Positions 45,075 to 53,537 of a stretch of 64,000 nt of DNA are shown here, piece after piece. Both the position numbers and the translations under genes were made by a program. Below the pieces are notes generated by a model. The model ran no database searches. It saw only the letters and a program-made list of their open reading frames with translations, and was not told the DNA's origin. Origin of the DNA: Rhizobium mongolense USDA 1844 (GTDB taxonomy: Bacteria > Pseudomonadota > Alphaproteobacteria > Rhizobiales > Rhizobiaceae). The stretch covers positions 236,545 through 300,544 of the forward strand of contig NZ_ATTQ01000009.1 in assembly GCF_000419765.1 (NCBI RefSeq), in the 5' to 3' direction. Position 1 is the stretch's first letter, and the number at the start of each line of letters is the position of its first letter.

Positions 45075-45260
45075 GGTGCTGTCACGTTGATTTCGATTTA
45101 ACTGTTGGCTGTTAGGTCGGGCAGGATGAGCTTGCCGACCGTGAATTATAAGCACCATCGTTTTCCGCCACAGGCGGAATGGAAAGCCGTAACCGGAATG
45201 CGGGCCTAAATTAGGTCCCGCTGCTCAATGCTGACCTTTTTCAAACAACGTGACAGCACC
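45075..45260. mobile_element. 186-bp IS6-family deletion derivative (miniature element) with perfect 15-bp inverted repeats
   Basis: GGTGCTGTCACGTTG at 45075-45089 is exactly the reverse complement of CAACGTGACAGCACC at 45246-45260. Inside, an ATG at 45126 opens with the N-terminus typical of IS6-family transposases, but the gene is cut short. The element therefore keeps both ends and has lost almost all of the transposase gene, as in a MITE. The flanking octamers GTCCTGAC and CGCGGCGA do not match, so no target duplication remains. It interrupts the integrase gene on its right side. Confidence 0.8.
45126..45209 (+). pseudogene. N-terminal stub of an IS6-family transposase gene
   Basis: The 27-codon frame starts MSLPTVNYKHHRFPPQ, the usual start of rhizobial IS6 transposases (Y-x-x-HRFPP). 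It then departs from the family pattern and stops at TAA 45207-45209. The DDE catalytic domain is missing completely. It lies inside the inverted-repeat-bounded miniature element. Confidence 0.7.
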
Positions 45261-45630
45261 CGCGGCGACCGAGATTGGCCGCGATGCCTATCTGATCACT
45301 TCATTTGGAAAACCGTTCGTCACAGAGGGCCTCGGCAACAAAATGCGCGAATGGTGCAACGATGCGGGCTTGCCGCACTGCTCGTCGCACGGTCTTCGGA
45401 AGGCGGCAGCTGTTGCTCTGGCAGAGAGTGGCGCAACGGCTTCCGAGCTGATGGCGATCTTCGGTTGGACCAATCTAAAGACAGCGCAAATCTACGTCGA
45501 GAAAGCGAACAAGCGGCGGACGACGGCGAATGCCTTTGACCGCCGAGAGCAGTCCTCGAGCGAGCAAAATGTCTCACTTTTGCCGCCCAAAAATGTTAGT
45601 GAGACAAACGAGGGAAAAGGTGATGAATAA
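45261..45630 (+). pseudogene. Tyrosine integrase, 3' fragment
   Basis: About 120 codons encode the C-terminal catalytic part of a phage-type tyrosine recombinase: FGKPF, LPHCSSHGLRKAAA (the HxxR box), GWTNLKTAQIYVEKA (the nucleophile Tyr). The N-terminal arm-binding and core domains and the first catalytic Arg are missing. The open frame reaches back only to a GTG inside the IS6-derived right repeat, so the element insertion or a deletion removed the 5' part. The fragment ends 20 bases from the 3' end of tRNA-Val, the typical position of an integrase that uses a tRNA as its attachment site. Confidence 0.8.
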
Positions 45631-45650
45631 TCAAATAGGAAAAAATGGAA

Positions 45651-45726
45651 TGGTGGGCGATGAGAGACTCGAACTCCCGACATCCTCGGTGTAAACGAGG
45701 CGCTCTACCAACTGAGCTAATCGCCC
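45651..45726 (-). tRNA. tRNA-Val (anticodon TAC)
   Basis: The minus strand folds as a 76-base tRNA. The acceptor GGGCGAT pairs with ATCGCCC, followed by A and an encoded CCA. The D arm starts GCTCAGTTGGTAGAGC. The anticodon stem CCTCG/CGAGG holds loop TTTACAC, giving anticodon TAC for valine. The T arm contains GGGAGTTCGAGTCTCTC. The 3' end points to the integrase fragment, so this is the probable attachment site of a lost or decayed island. Confidence 0.95.
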
Positions 45727-45999
45727 CTCGATGCCGCAGCATCCAGCGTGAAGGCTCTCTATCGATATCGGCGCAGAACTGCAAGACCATTGCCGGGTTT
45801 TTTCTCCAAATTTTTCGAACCGGCAATCATCAGCCCATGTGCATTACGAGCACGCTCAGATTATTGTGAACCGCCAAGGGCAGGTCCCCTTGTCTCCCAA
45901 GCTTTCGTGACGCCGGACTTGCGTATAGAGATGGGCTGCGTCGCGGCACTTTCTGGTGTTGTGTCGCGACTAACAAATCATTCCGCACTGGAGCACAGA

Positions 46000-46605
46000 G
46001 TGAAAACGCGCGAAGAGCGGCTGCGTCTGAGGAGCAGCACACCTCGAACAAGGCTTGATTTTGTCCATACCGAAGGCGCCAAACTGCTGCCTGATCGCAA
46101 TGAACTCCTCTATCGTCTGCCCAATCATGCGGTTGCAGCCGAGATTGGCGTCGCTGAAGGAGAGTTCACGTCTGAAATCCTCAAGCGGAATCGCCCCGAA
46201 AAACTCTTCCTGATCGATCCGTGGGGGATGGATCGTTACTCGGCCGGCATGACGACGGTGAGCGAGAAATTTGCCAGCGAGATAAAAGGGGGAATGGTGG
46301 TGATCCGGCAGGGCACGTCGCTTGAAGCTCTCAGCACGTTTGACGATGGTTTTTTCGACTGGGTTTATATCGACACGGATCATTCCTTCGAACTCACCTG
46401 GAAGGAGTTGGTCCTGTCAAATAGCAAGGTCAATCGCGGCGGGCGAATTGCCGGCCACGATTTTTGTACCGGCAACACCGTAAAGCCGATCGTCTATGGC
46501 GTCGTGGAAGCCGTCAACAAGTTCTGCGCGGAATACGGATGGCGCTTCGAATACCTGACGCTGGATCCGGATGCGCATTTTTCATTCTGCCTGCAGCGCC
46601 TCTGA
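46000..46605 (+). CDS. Class I SAM-dependent methyltransferase-like protein
   Basis: This 201-residue protein has a Rossmann-type N-terminal motif NHAVAAEIGVAEGEFTSEIL, followed by KLFLIDPWGMD, DWVYIDTDHSFE and GGRIAGHDFC, which fit the SAM-binding order of the small methyltransferase_24-like family. The acceptor substrate is unknown. The GTG at 46000 is chosen because GGAG lies 7 bases upstream and the family start fits; an ATG at 45931 would add 23 residues without support. It stands alone between tRNA-Val and a pseudogene. Confidence 0.75.
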   Translation: MKTREERLRLRSSTPRTRLDFVHTEGAKLLPDRNELLYRLPNHAVAAEIGVAEGEFTSEILKRNRPEKLFLIDPWGMDRYSAGMTTVSEKFASEIKGGMVVIRQGTSLEALSTFDDGFFDWVYIDTDHSFELTWKELVLSNSKVNRGGRIAGHDFCTGNTVKPIVYGVVEAVNKFCAEYGWRFEYLTLDPDAHFSFCLQRL

Positions 46606-46622
46606 TGCACCAGCCACGTAAG

Positions 46623-46880
46623 TCACGGGGCCTGTGCCCGCTGCTGCCGCACCCGGAAAATGCCCGCCATGGCAATCGCCAGCAATAGCGCGGCAGTGGC
46701 GATCAGCAACAAGCCGCCGGCGGAGCGATAGACGAGGACGCCCAGGTCCCGCCGAATAGGAACGCAAGGATGGTTTGGACATGTAAAAGGAGCTTGGCGC
46801 GGTCATACTGCGCCTCGCTGGGTCGCTCCCGTCCGCGCAGGATGTCAAACGCCATCCCAAGCTCGATGCATGGTCTGTCT
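46623..46880 (-). pseudogene. Frameshifted remnant of a membrane protein, possibly DUF1275/YoaK family
   Basis: One minus-strand frame reads GMAFDILRGRERPSEAQYDR, then LLLHVQTILAFLFGGTWA, and breaks. The frame one base away continues VLVYRSAGGLLLIATAALLL, then AIAMAGIFRVRQQ to a stop at 46623. Joined, they look like the last membrane helices of a DUF1275-type protein. The N-terminal part is absent. I rate this as a degraded gene. The rest of the gap to 47140 shows nothing else. Confidence 0.4.
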
Positions 46881-47145
46881 TCAACATGGCGGGATCGGGT
46901 CAATGCTAGGAAGAAAAGGTCAATGGGACGTGAATTCGATGTGGTCGGGCTTTTTGACGGTCGCCGAGAGCAGAGGAATCTGCGCAATCCATCCACTTTT
47001 CTGTTCTATCGCCTGAAACCTGAACGTAACACGGTCGACACCTCAGACGCGTTTCGACTTTTCGGCGGGCGCATTTGCCCCTCCACGCTGGATATTGCCG
47101 GTTTTATCCCCGCGCGAGTTCTTCATTTCACCTTGCGGGCGTAAA

Positions 47146-47163
47146 ATAGAACATCAATTCTAT
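47146..47163. promoter_or_regulatory. Inverted repeat upstream of the Opp-type transporter operon
   Basis: ATAGAACATCAATTCTAT has perfect 6-bp arms (ATAGAA/TTCTAT), followed by an overlapping second palindrome ATTCTATGGAAT (47157-47168). It lies 57-74 bases upstream of the binding-protein start. This AT-rich pair in GC-rich DNA looks like an operator for an unidentified regulator. Confidence 0.45.
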
Positions 47164-47219
47164 GGAATAAAACATGAAAACCATATCCTTCGGCCATGTT
47201 CCATCCGAGGGAAATAGAC

Positions 47220-48857
47220 ATGAGCTTCACAAATTTGGGCGCAGCCGCATTGATTGGGGCATTGTCGTTTACGGTTTCTGCTTCCGTGGGCATTGCGGAA
47301 GATGCGGCCAAGCCGGTGACGGGCGGCACGCTGATCTATCTCGAGCAGCAGGCGCACACCAATCTTTATCCTCCGGCCGGCGGTTTCTATCCGAATGGCG
47401 GCGTGCTCAATCAGATTACTGACAAATTGACCTATCAGAATCCGAAGACGCTCGAGATCGAGCCCTGGATCGCGGAATCCTGGACGGTCAACGAAAATGC
47501 GACGGAATATACCTTCAAGTTGCGCGAAGGCGTGACATTCTCGGATGGGACGCCGCTCGATGCGAATGCGGTTGCGAAAAACTACGATACCTTCGGTCTG
47601 GGCAACAAAGCGTTGAAGCAGCCGGTTTCGGAAGTCATCAACAATTACGACCATTCCGAAGTTATCGACCCGCTCACCGTAAAATTCTACTTCAAAAGGC
47701 CATCGCCGGGATTCCTGCAGGGAACCTCGGTTATCGGCTCCGGCCTTGTTTCGCTGACGACGCTGGCTTTTCCGTTCGAACAGCTCGGGGATGCAACCAA
47801 GATCATTGGCTCGGGCCCCTTTGTCGTCGAAAGCGAAACGCTCGGCAAGGAACTCTCGCTGAAGGCGCGCCAAGACTACAACTGGGGCCCTGCAAAGTTT
47901 AAACATCAGGGCCGCGCCTACCTCGACGGCATCAGATATGTCATCACCGGAGAAGACAGCGTGCGCATCGGCGCGCTGCTCTCCGGCCAGGCGGATTTCA
48001 TCCGCCAGGTCCAGGCCTATGACGAAGAGCAGGTCGAAAGCCAGGGTTATAAGATCTATGCGCCGCCCACGCGGGGCGTGAACAACAGCGTCGTGTTCCG
48101 ACCAGACAACCCGCTCGTTGCCGATCTGCGCGTCCGACGGGCGCTGCTGCACGGCACGAATACGCAGGAGATCGTCTCGACGCTCTTTTCCGCCAACTAT
48201 CCGCAGGCAAAATCGATCATCGCTTCGACGGCGCAGGGCTATGTCGATCTGTCCTCGAAGCTTGCCTACGACCCTGCCGAAGCCGCAAAGCTGCTCGACG
48301 ACGCCGGCTGGAAGGCCGGTGCCAATGGCGTGCGTGCGAAAGACGGCCAGCAACTGATCTTGACAGCCTATGAATCGCTTCCGCAGCCCCAGAACAAGGC
48401 AACGCTACAGCTTGTCGCGCAGCAATGGGCGAAGCTCGGCGTGACGCTCAATGTTCTTGCAGGCGATGCCGGCAGCAAGACGGTCGATGATCTCGATCCG
48501 GAAAAGACGCCCGTTTCGCCGGCGATGGTCGGCCGCGCCGATCCCGACGTCATCAAGAGCCAGTACTATCCGAAAAACCGCGACGTGCTTCGCCAGAAGG
48601 GCGGATTGAGCGACAAGGTGAAGTCCTTTGCGGACGGCAGGCTGAACGGCCTGCTTGAGCAGCTTTCGTCAGAACCAGATCGCGCCAAGCGCCTGACGAT
48701 TGCCGGCGAGGTTCAGAACTACGTGATCGATCAGGCCTATGCCATCCCGATCTTTGAAGAGCCGCAGGCCTTTGCCGGCGCTCCTTATGTGCAGGGGGTA
48801 GCCTTCGAGGCGGTCGGCCGCCCGAACTTCTACAGCATCTGGCTTGCTGAACACTAA
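47220..48857 (+). CDS. ABC transporter substrate-binding protein, family 5 (Opp/Dpp/Nik type)
   Basis: This 545-residue protein has a signal peptide (cleavage near SASVGIAEDAAK). The family 5 pattern follows: GGTLIYLEQQAHTNLYP, IEPWIAESWTVNENATEYTFKLREGV with FSDGTPLDANAV, and TYRP-like regions further on. It resembles the binding proteins that I recall as the KPN_01854 family, found beside LLM monooxygenases, as here. It should deliver a small molecule or peptide-like substrate to the permeases encoded next. The ATG at 47220 follows GAGGG; the earlier ATG at 47196 would put extra residues before the signal. First gene of a seven-gene operon. Confidence 0.92.
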   Translation: MSFTNLGAAALIGALSFTVSASVGIAEDAAKPVTGGTLIYLEQQAHTNLYPPAGGFYPNGGVLNQITDKLTYQNPKTLEIEPWIAESWTVNENATEYTFKLREGVTFSDGTPLDANAVAKNYDTFGLGNKALKQPVSEVINNYDHSEVIDPLTVKFYFKRPSPGFLQGTSVIGSGLVSLTTLAFPFEQLGDATKIIGSGPFVVESETLGKELSLKARQDYNWGPAKFKHQGRAYLDGIRYVITGEDSVRIGALLSGQADFIRQVQAYDEEQVESQGYKIYAPPTRGVNNSVVFRPDNPLVADLRVRRALLHGTNTQEIVSTLFSANYPQAKSIIASTAQGYVDLSSKLAYDPAEAAKLLDDAGWKAGANGVRAKDGQQLILTAYESLPQPQNKATLQLVAQQWAKLGVTLNVLAGDAGSKTVDDLDPEKTPVSPAMVGRADPDVIKSQYYPKNRDVLRQKGGLSDKVKSFADGRLNGLLEQLSSEPDRAKRLTIAGEVQNYVIDQAYAIPIFEEPQAFAGAPYVQGVAFEAVGRPNFYSIWLAEH

Positions 48858-48909
48858 CCGGCCGAAAGCCTGGCAAGAGCCGGGCTGGTTCGCCGAGACG
48901 GAGTTTGCC

Positions 48910-49854
48910 ATGGCAAGATATGTTCTTTCACGCATAGGACAGGCGCTTCTGGTGCTGTGGGCCGCCTTCACGATTTCCTTCGTGCTACTGCAGGCGATGC
49001 CCGGCGACGCAGTGCTGATCAAATTCCAGAACCCGGAATACGGCCTCAGCCCGGAACAGCTGGCCGATATTCGTGCAGCCTATGCAGCAGACGGGTCTCT
49101 TGCGTCGCAATATCTCCAAACAATCGGCAACTTCCTGACGGGCAATTTCGGCTATTCGCTGCAGCGCGGTGTCGCCGTCAGCGCGCAGCTTGCTGCCAAT
49201 CTGCCCTCGACCATCCGGCTTGCAGGGCTTGGCTTTGCCACCGCTTTAATCCTCGCCGTCATTCTTGCGATCTTTTGCAACATTCCGGGCCTCGGCCGGC
49301 TTCGTTCGATAATTCATTCCATCCCTTCGCTGTTCGTCTCCGTGCCCACCTTCTGGCTCGGCATCATGCTGATCCAGATATTCTCGTTCCGGTTGAAACT
49401 CGTGCCGGTGATCAATCCCGGGCCATGGGAGGGACTGATCCTTCCCGTCCTGACCGTTGCCGTACCGATTTCCGCACCGATGGCGCAAATCCTGCTTCGG
49501 AACATCGATGAGGTCCTTACGCGTCCCTTCGTGGCTGTTGCGCGCGCCAAGGGTGCATCGCATTCCTGGGTGTTGTGGCGCCATGTCGCAAGGAACGCAC
49601 TGCTGCCAGTACTGACGGTGGCTGGTGTGCTCTTCGGCGAACTGCTGGCCGGTGCCGTCGTGACCGAAGCTGTCTTTGGTCTCAACGGAATCGGCGGCCT
49701 CGCCGAACAGGCAGTGACCTTCCAGGATGTCGCGGTTTTGCAGGCGATCGTCGTCATATCTGCAGCCACCTTCGTCGCCATAAATCTTGCGATCGATCTG
49801 CTCTATCCCGTGCTCGATCCGCGACTGAAAACCAAATTGGGGACTGCTCGATGA
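48910..49854 (+). CDS. ABC transporter permease (DppB-like)
   Basis: This 314-residue permease begins MARYVLSRIGQALLVLWAAFTISFVLLQAMPGD, the hallmark of DppB/OppB-type subunits. Six hydrophobic segments follow, and the ATPase-coupling loop reads VARAKGASHSWVLWRHVARNALLPVLT (EAA motif). The ATG at 48910 has GGAG upstream, and a longer frame from 48844 overlaps the previous stop without family similarity. The stop overlaps the next start (ATGA). Confidence 0.94.
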   Translation: MARYVLSRIGQALLVLWAAFTISFVLLQAMPGDAVLIKFQNPEYGLSPEQLADIRAAYAADGSLASQYLQTIGNFLTGNFGYSLQRGVAVSAQLAANLPSTIRLAGLGFATALILAVILAIFCNIPGLGRLRSIIHSIPSLFVSVPTFWLGIMLIQIFSFRLKLVPVINPGPWEGLILPVLTVAVPISAPMAQILLRNIDEVLTRPFVAVARAKGASHSWVLWRHVARNALLPVLTVAGVLFGELLAGAVVTEAVFGLNGIGGLAEQAVTFQDVAVLQAIVVISAATFVAINLAIDLLYPVLDPRLKTKLGTAR

Positions 49855-50768
49855 CCCAGTTCGACAGTGCAGAACGGCACCTCAATATCGAAAGTCCGGA
49901 TCCGGTCGCCTGGATCGCGGACGCACCGGTCGCCGATGAGGCGCTGCCGACCGCCGAAGGGAAGAGGCACCGCATCCGCGTCCAGCCCGACTTTGTGCTC
50001 GCTGTTGTGATCCTAACCCTTGTCCTTTTATGGGCTGCCATTCCAGGGCTTTTTACCGCGTATGACCCGATCCAGGGGCAGGCGGGTCAGCAATTGAAAC
50101 CGCCTGGGTCAGCGCATCTGCTCGGTACGGATTCGCTCGGCCGCGATCTATACGCGCGGCTCGTTCACGGTTCGGTGCATACACTTTCCGGCGCGCTTGC
50201 GGCTGTCGCCATGGGCATTGCCATTGGCACGGCGCTCGGCCTTCTTGCGGGTTCCTTAGGCGGTTTTGTTGACGGGGTCATCATGCGTCTCATGGACGTG
50301 CTGCTTTCGATCCCGGCGCTATTGCTGTCGCTCAGCATCATCATTCTTCTCGGCTTCGGCACGACAAACGCTGCCATCGCCGTCGGCGTGACGTCGATTG
50401 CAAGCTTTGCCCGTATCGTGCGCTCGGAGGTCGTGACGGTGCGCCGCAGCGAATATGTCGAGGCGGCCTTCGGCAGCGGCGCCACGTTCCTAAAAGTGCT
50501 GTGGCGCCACGTTCTGCCGAATTCGCTGACTTCTGTCATTGCATTTGCAGCGCTGCAGGTCGGCTCGGCCATCCTGCAACTTTCGACCCTCGGTTTCCTG
50601 GGCTACGGCGCGCCACCACCGACGCCGGAATGGGGCCTGCTGATTGCCGAAGGCCGCAACTATATCGCAACCGCATGGTGGCTAACGGCTGCACCCGGCA
50701 TCGCCGTGGTGCTCGTCGTTCTCTCGGTTAACCGGATCAGCCAGGCAATCGGAAAGGTGCAGAGATGA
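49851..50768 (+). CDS. ABC transporter permease (DppC-like)
   Basis: This 305-residue permease has a ~40-residue cytoplasmic N-terminus, then VLAVVILTLVLLWAAIPGLF and the DppC/OppC periplasmic signature HLLGTDSLGRDLYARLVHG. The EAA loop is EAAFGSGATFLKVLWRHVLPNSL. It pairs with the preceding DppB-like permease. Starts and stops overlap by 4 bases on both sides. Confidence 0.94.
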   Translation: MTQFDSAERHLNIESPDPVAWIADAPVADEALPTAEGKRHRIRVQPDFVLAVVILTLVLLWAAIPGLFTAYDPIQGQAGQQLKPPGSAHLLGTDSLGRDLYARLVHGSVHTLSGALAAVAMGIAIGTALGLLAGSLGGFVDGVIMRLMDVLLSIPALLLSLSIIILLGFGTTNAAIAVGVTSIASFARIVRSEVVTVRRSEYVEAAFGSGATFLKVLWRHVLPNSLTSVIAFAALQVGSAILQLSTLGFLGYGAPPPTPEWGLLIAEGRNYIATAWWLTAAPGIAVVLVVLSVNRISQAIGKVQR

Positions 50769-52459
50769 CGATCCAACCTGTCAATCGGCCGAACGGCGAG
50801 ACCCAGCCCGCCGCAGTCCTCGAAGTGTCGGGGCTGACGGTCTCCTACCGCGATCGGAACGGAACGCGTACTGCGGTGCGCGGGATCGATTTTCGCGTTG
50901 ATCCGGGCGAGGTCGTGGCGCTTGTCGGCGAGTCAGGCTCGGGCAAGAGCTCGACTGCGCAGGCAATCATCGGCCTTCTGCCGGAAAACGGACGCCTAGA
51001 GAAAGGCAGTATCCGGCTGAACCGGCAAGAGATTGCCGGCTGGCCTCAGAAGCGGCTCGATGGCATTCGCGGTTCAATCGTGAGCTTGATACCGCAGGAT
51101 CCGGGCAACGCGCTCAATCCGGTCAAGACGATCGGCAAACAGGTGGCGGAGATCTTCGCAATCCACGACCAGTCCTCCGGACCGGTTGCCTATGCTCAGG
51201 CAATCGAACTGCTTGGGCGCGTCGGCCTCTATCAGCCGACGGTGCGTGCCCAGCAGTATCCGCACGAGCTGTCCGGCGGCATGAAGCAGCGCGTGCTGAT
51301 TGCGATTGCAATTGCACTGCGACCCTCGCTGATTATTGCCGACGAGCCGACGAGCGCGCTCGATGTGACGGTCCAGAAGCACATTCTCGACCTCATCGAC
51401 GCGCTGCGCCGCGAATATGGGACAGCGCTTCTCTTGGTGACGCACGATCTTGGAGTTGCCGCTGACCGGGCCGACAAGCTGGTCGTGCTGCAACATGGCC
51501 GCATTCAGGAACAAGGCCGTACCGGCGAGATCCTGAGGGCGCCGCAAAGTGCATATACGCGACAGCTTCTTGCCAACGCGCCGTCTCTCAATGCCGGTCG
51601 ACGGCGCGTGCCGGCTGCTGCACGAGCGCCGGCCACAGAGCCGGACGATATCATCGTTGTCGAAAATCTAATCCAGGATTTCGGCCTCGGCGGAGGCCAC
51701 TTTCGCGCCGTCGACGACATCTCGTTTCGCGTCCGGCGCGGCACGACTCATGCGCTTGTCGGTGAATCGGGATCGGGCAAGACAACGACAATCCGTACTG
51801 TGGCGGCCTTCCAGAAGCCGACGGCGGGGAACGTGTTCGTCGATGGTCTCGATCTGGCTTGTCTGGGCGGTGAAACGCTGAGGCTCTTTCGCAAGAAGAT
51901 CCAGCTCGTCTATCAGAATCCCTTTGGCTCACTCGATCCGCGCCAGACCATCGCACGAGTCGTCGAGGAGCCACTTTTGAACTTCGATCCGATCTCACGC
52001 GCCGAACGGGTTGAAAGGGTCGCAAGCACGCTCGAAAGGGTGGGGCTGACGCTCGATATGCTGCAGCGCAGGCCGCATGCGCTTTCCGGCGGACAGCGCC
52101 AGCGCGTTGCGATTGCCCGTGCGCTGGTCCTTGGTCCGCAGATCCTCGTTCTCGACGAGGCGGTCTCAGCGCTCGACGTTACCGTGCAGGCGCAGATCCT
52201 GGCATTGCTCGACAAACTGCAGCGCGAGCTTGGGCTCACCTATCTTTTCGTCTCCCATGATCTCGCCGTGGTCCGCCAGATCGCCGACACAGTCTCGGTG
52301 CTGAAAGAAGGCAAGGTCGTCGACAGCGGGCCGGTGGAGGCTGTGTTCGGAGATCCGCAGCATCCCTACACGCGTGAGTTGATCGCTGCCATTCCCGGCA
52401 AGAAATATCCGCCGATCCCGAGGCGGTCGTCATTGACCGGTGCAGGAACGAATCCATGA
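50765..52459 (+). CDS. ABC transporter ATP-binding protein, fused double (DppDF-like)
   Basis: This 564-residue protein has two complete nucleotide-binding domains in tandem. The first has Walker A GESGSGKSS, signature LSGGMKQR and Walker B LIIADEPTSALD. The second has GESGSGKTTT, LSGGQRQR and ILVLDEAVSALD. Fusion of the usual DppD and DppF pair fits the single transporter encoded here. The end of each half (TRQLLANAPSL, TRELIAAIP) is the Opp/Dpp-type tail. It overlaps the flavin monooxygenase gene by 4 bases. Confidence 0.94.
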   Translation: MTIQPVNRPNGETQPAAVLEVSGLTVSYRDRNGTRTAVRGIDFRVDPGEVVALVGESGSGKSSTAQAIIGLLPENGRLEKGSIRLNRQEIAGWPQKRLDGIRGSIVSLIPQDPGNALNPVKTIGKQVAEIFAIHDQSSGPVAYAQAIELLGRVGLYQPTVRAQQYPHELSGGMKQRVLIAIAIALRPSLIIADEPTSALDVTVQKHILDLIDALRREYGTALLLVTHDLGVAADRADKLVVLQHGRIQEQGRTGEILRAPQSAYTRQLLANAPSLNAGRRRVPAAARAPATEPDDIIVVENLIQDFGLGGGHFRAVDDISFRVRRGTTHALVGESGSGKTTTIRTVAAFQKPTAGNVFVDGLDLACLGGETLRLFRKKIQLVYQNPFGSLDPRQTIARVVEEPLLNFDPISRAERVERVASTLERVGLTLDMLQRRPHALSGGQRQRVAIARALVLGPQILVLDEAVSALDVTVQAQILALLDKLQRELGLTYLFVSHDLAVVRQIADTVSVLKEGKVVDSGPVEAVFGDPQHPYTRELIAAIPGKKYPPIPRRSSLTGAGTNP

Positions 52460-53505
52460 GATATCCAGTCCAGCCGAAGCGTCTCGGCTTTTTCAGCCGC
52501 GTACTCGACCAGGCCGATCCGGCAACCCGCTACCGGCTGGTTGCCGACCAGATCATCCATGCGGAAAAGTTCGGGTTTGATAGTGCCTGGATTGCCCAAC
52601 ATCACTTCAATGGCGAAGAAGGGGGACTTCCTTCACCCCTTATCCTTCTTGCCGAACTTGCGGCGCGAACATCGCGCATCCGGCTCGGAACAGGCGTGAT
52701 CACGCTTCCGATGGAGAATGCGGTTCGTGTTGCGGAGGACACGGCGGTTCTCGATCTCCTTTCGAATGGCCGCCTTGAAATCGGTTTCGGCACGGGCGGC
52801 ACGCCTGCAGCCTTCCTTCCGTTCGGCCTGCAAAGTGCCGATCGCGGCCAGGTCTATGCCAAGAGCCTTGCGACGGTGCGCGGCGCCTGGGCCGGACGCG
52901 AGCTGGAAGGCGGCAACCGCCTCTATCCAGATGCGCCGCACTTGCTTGATCATGTCTGGCAGGCGACGTTTTCCGTCGACGGCGGCGAGCGTGCTGGTCG
53001 TGATGGTGATGGTCTGATGCTTTCGCGGACGCAGCCGCGTCCGCTTGAAGCCCCATCTGCGGAGCTTTGGGAATTGCAAAATCCGATCATCGATACCTAT
53101 CTCGGAGCGCTGCCCGACCGCCGCGCGCCGCGCATTCTCGGTTCCCGCAGCCTCTTTGTCGCCGATGACCGGAAGGAGGCGCTGCATTTTGCCGAACTCG
53201 GGCTTAAGCGCAGCGTCGAGCGCTTTGTCGCAAGCGGTCATAAGATTACCGGCACGACAACAGAAGACCTCATCAAGGCATTCGATGTGCATGTCGGAAC
53301 GCCGGACGACGTGATTGCGTCGCTGAACGCCGATACTGCGCTGTCGCGAGTGACCGATCTCGCCTTCCAGGTGCATTCGGTTGATCCGCCGCAAGAGCAT
53401 ATTCTGCGCTCGTTGGAATTGACGGCAACCATCGTGGCGCCTGCGCTTGGCTGGACGGGCCAGGCTCCGCTTCATCAGGAGCGGCTGCTTGCAGCCAACG
53501 CCTGA
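52456..53505 (+). CDS. FMN-dependent luciferase-like monooxygenase
   Basis: This 349-residue protein has a bacterial-luciferase-type N-terminus: KRLGFFSRVLDQADPATRYR, FDSAWIAQHHFNGEEGG, RTSRIRLGTGVITLPMEN and GRLEIGFGTGG. It needs reduced FMN from a reductase not seen in the window and may cleave C-S or C-C bonds or oxidise an imported substrate. The translational coupling to the ABC transporter points to oxidation of whatever is imported. I recall this subgroup as the KPN_01858 family. Confidence 0.9.
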   Translation: MRYPVQPKRLGFFSRVLDQADPATRYRLVADQIIHAEKFGFDSAWIAQHHFNGEEGGLPSPLILLAELAARTSRIRLGTGVITLPMENAVRVAEDTAVLDLLSNGRLEIGFGTGGTPAAFLPFGLQSADRGQVYAKSLATVRGAWAGRELEGGNRLYPDAPHLLDHVWQATFSVDGGERAGRDGDGLMLSRTQPRPLEAPSAELWELQNPIIDTYLGALPDRRAPRILGSRSLFVADDRKEALHFAELGLKRSVERFVASGHKITGTTTEDLIKAFDVHVGTPDDVIASLNADTALSRVTDLAFQVHSVDPPQEHILRSLELTATIVAPALGWTGQAPLHQERLLAANA

Positions 53506-53537
53506 CAATTTCGGCTATCCAAGAAAGGTTAACGACC

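Noticed and set aside
45067..45268. Target-site duplication around the IS6-derived element
   Set aside because: The flanking octamers GTCCTGAC and CGCGGCGA differ, so no duplication can be claimed.
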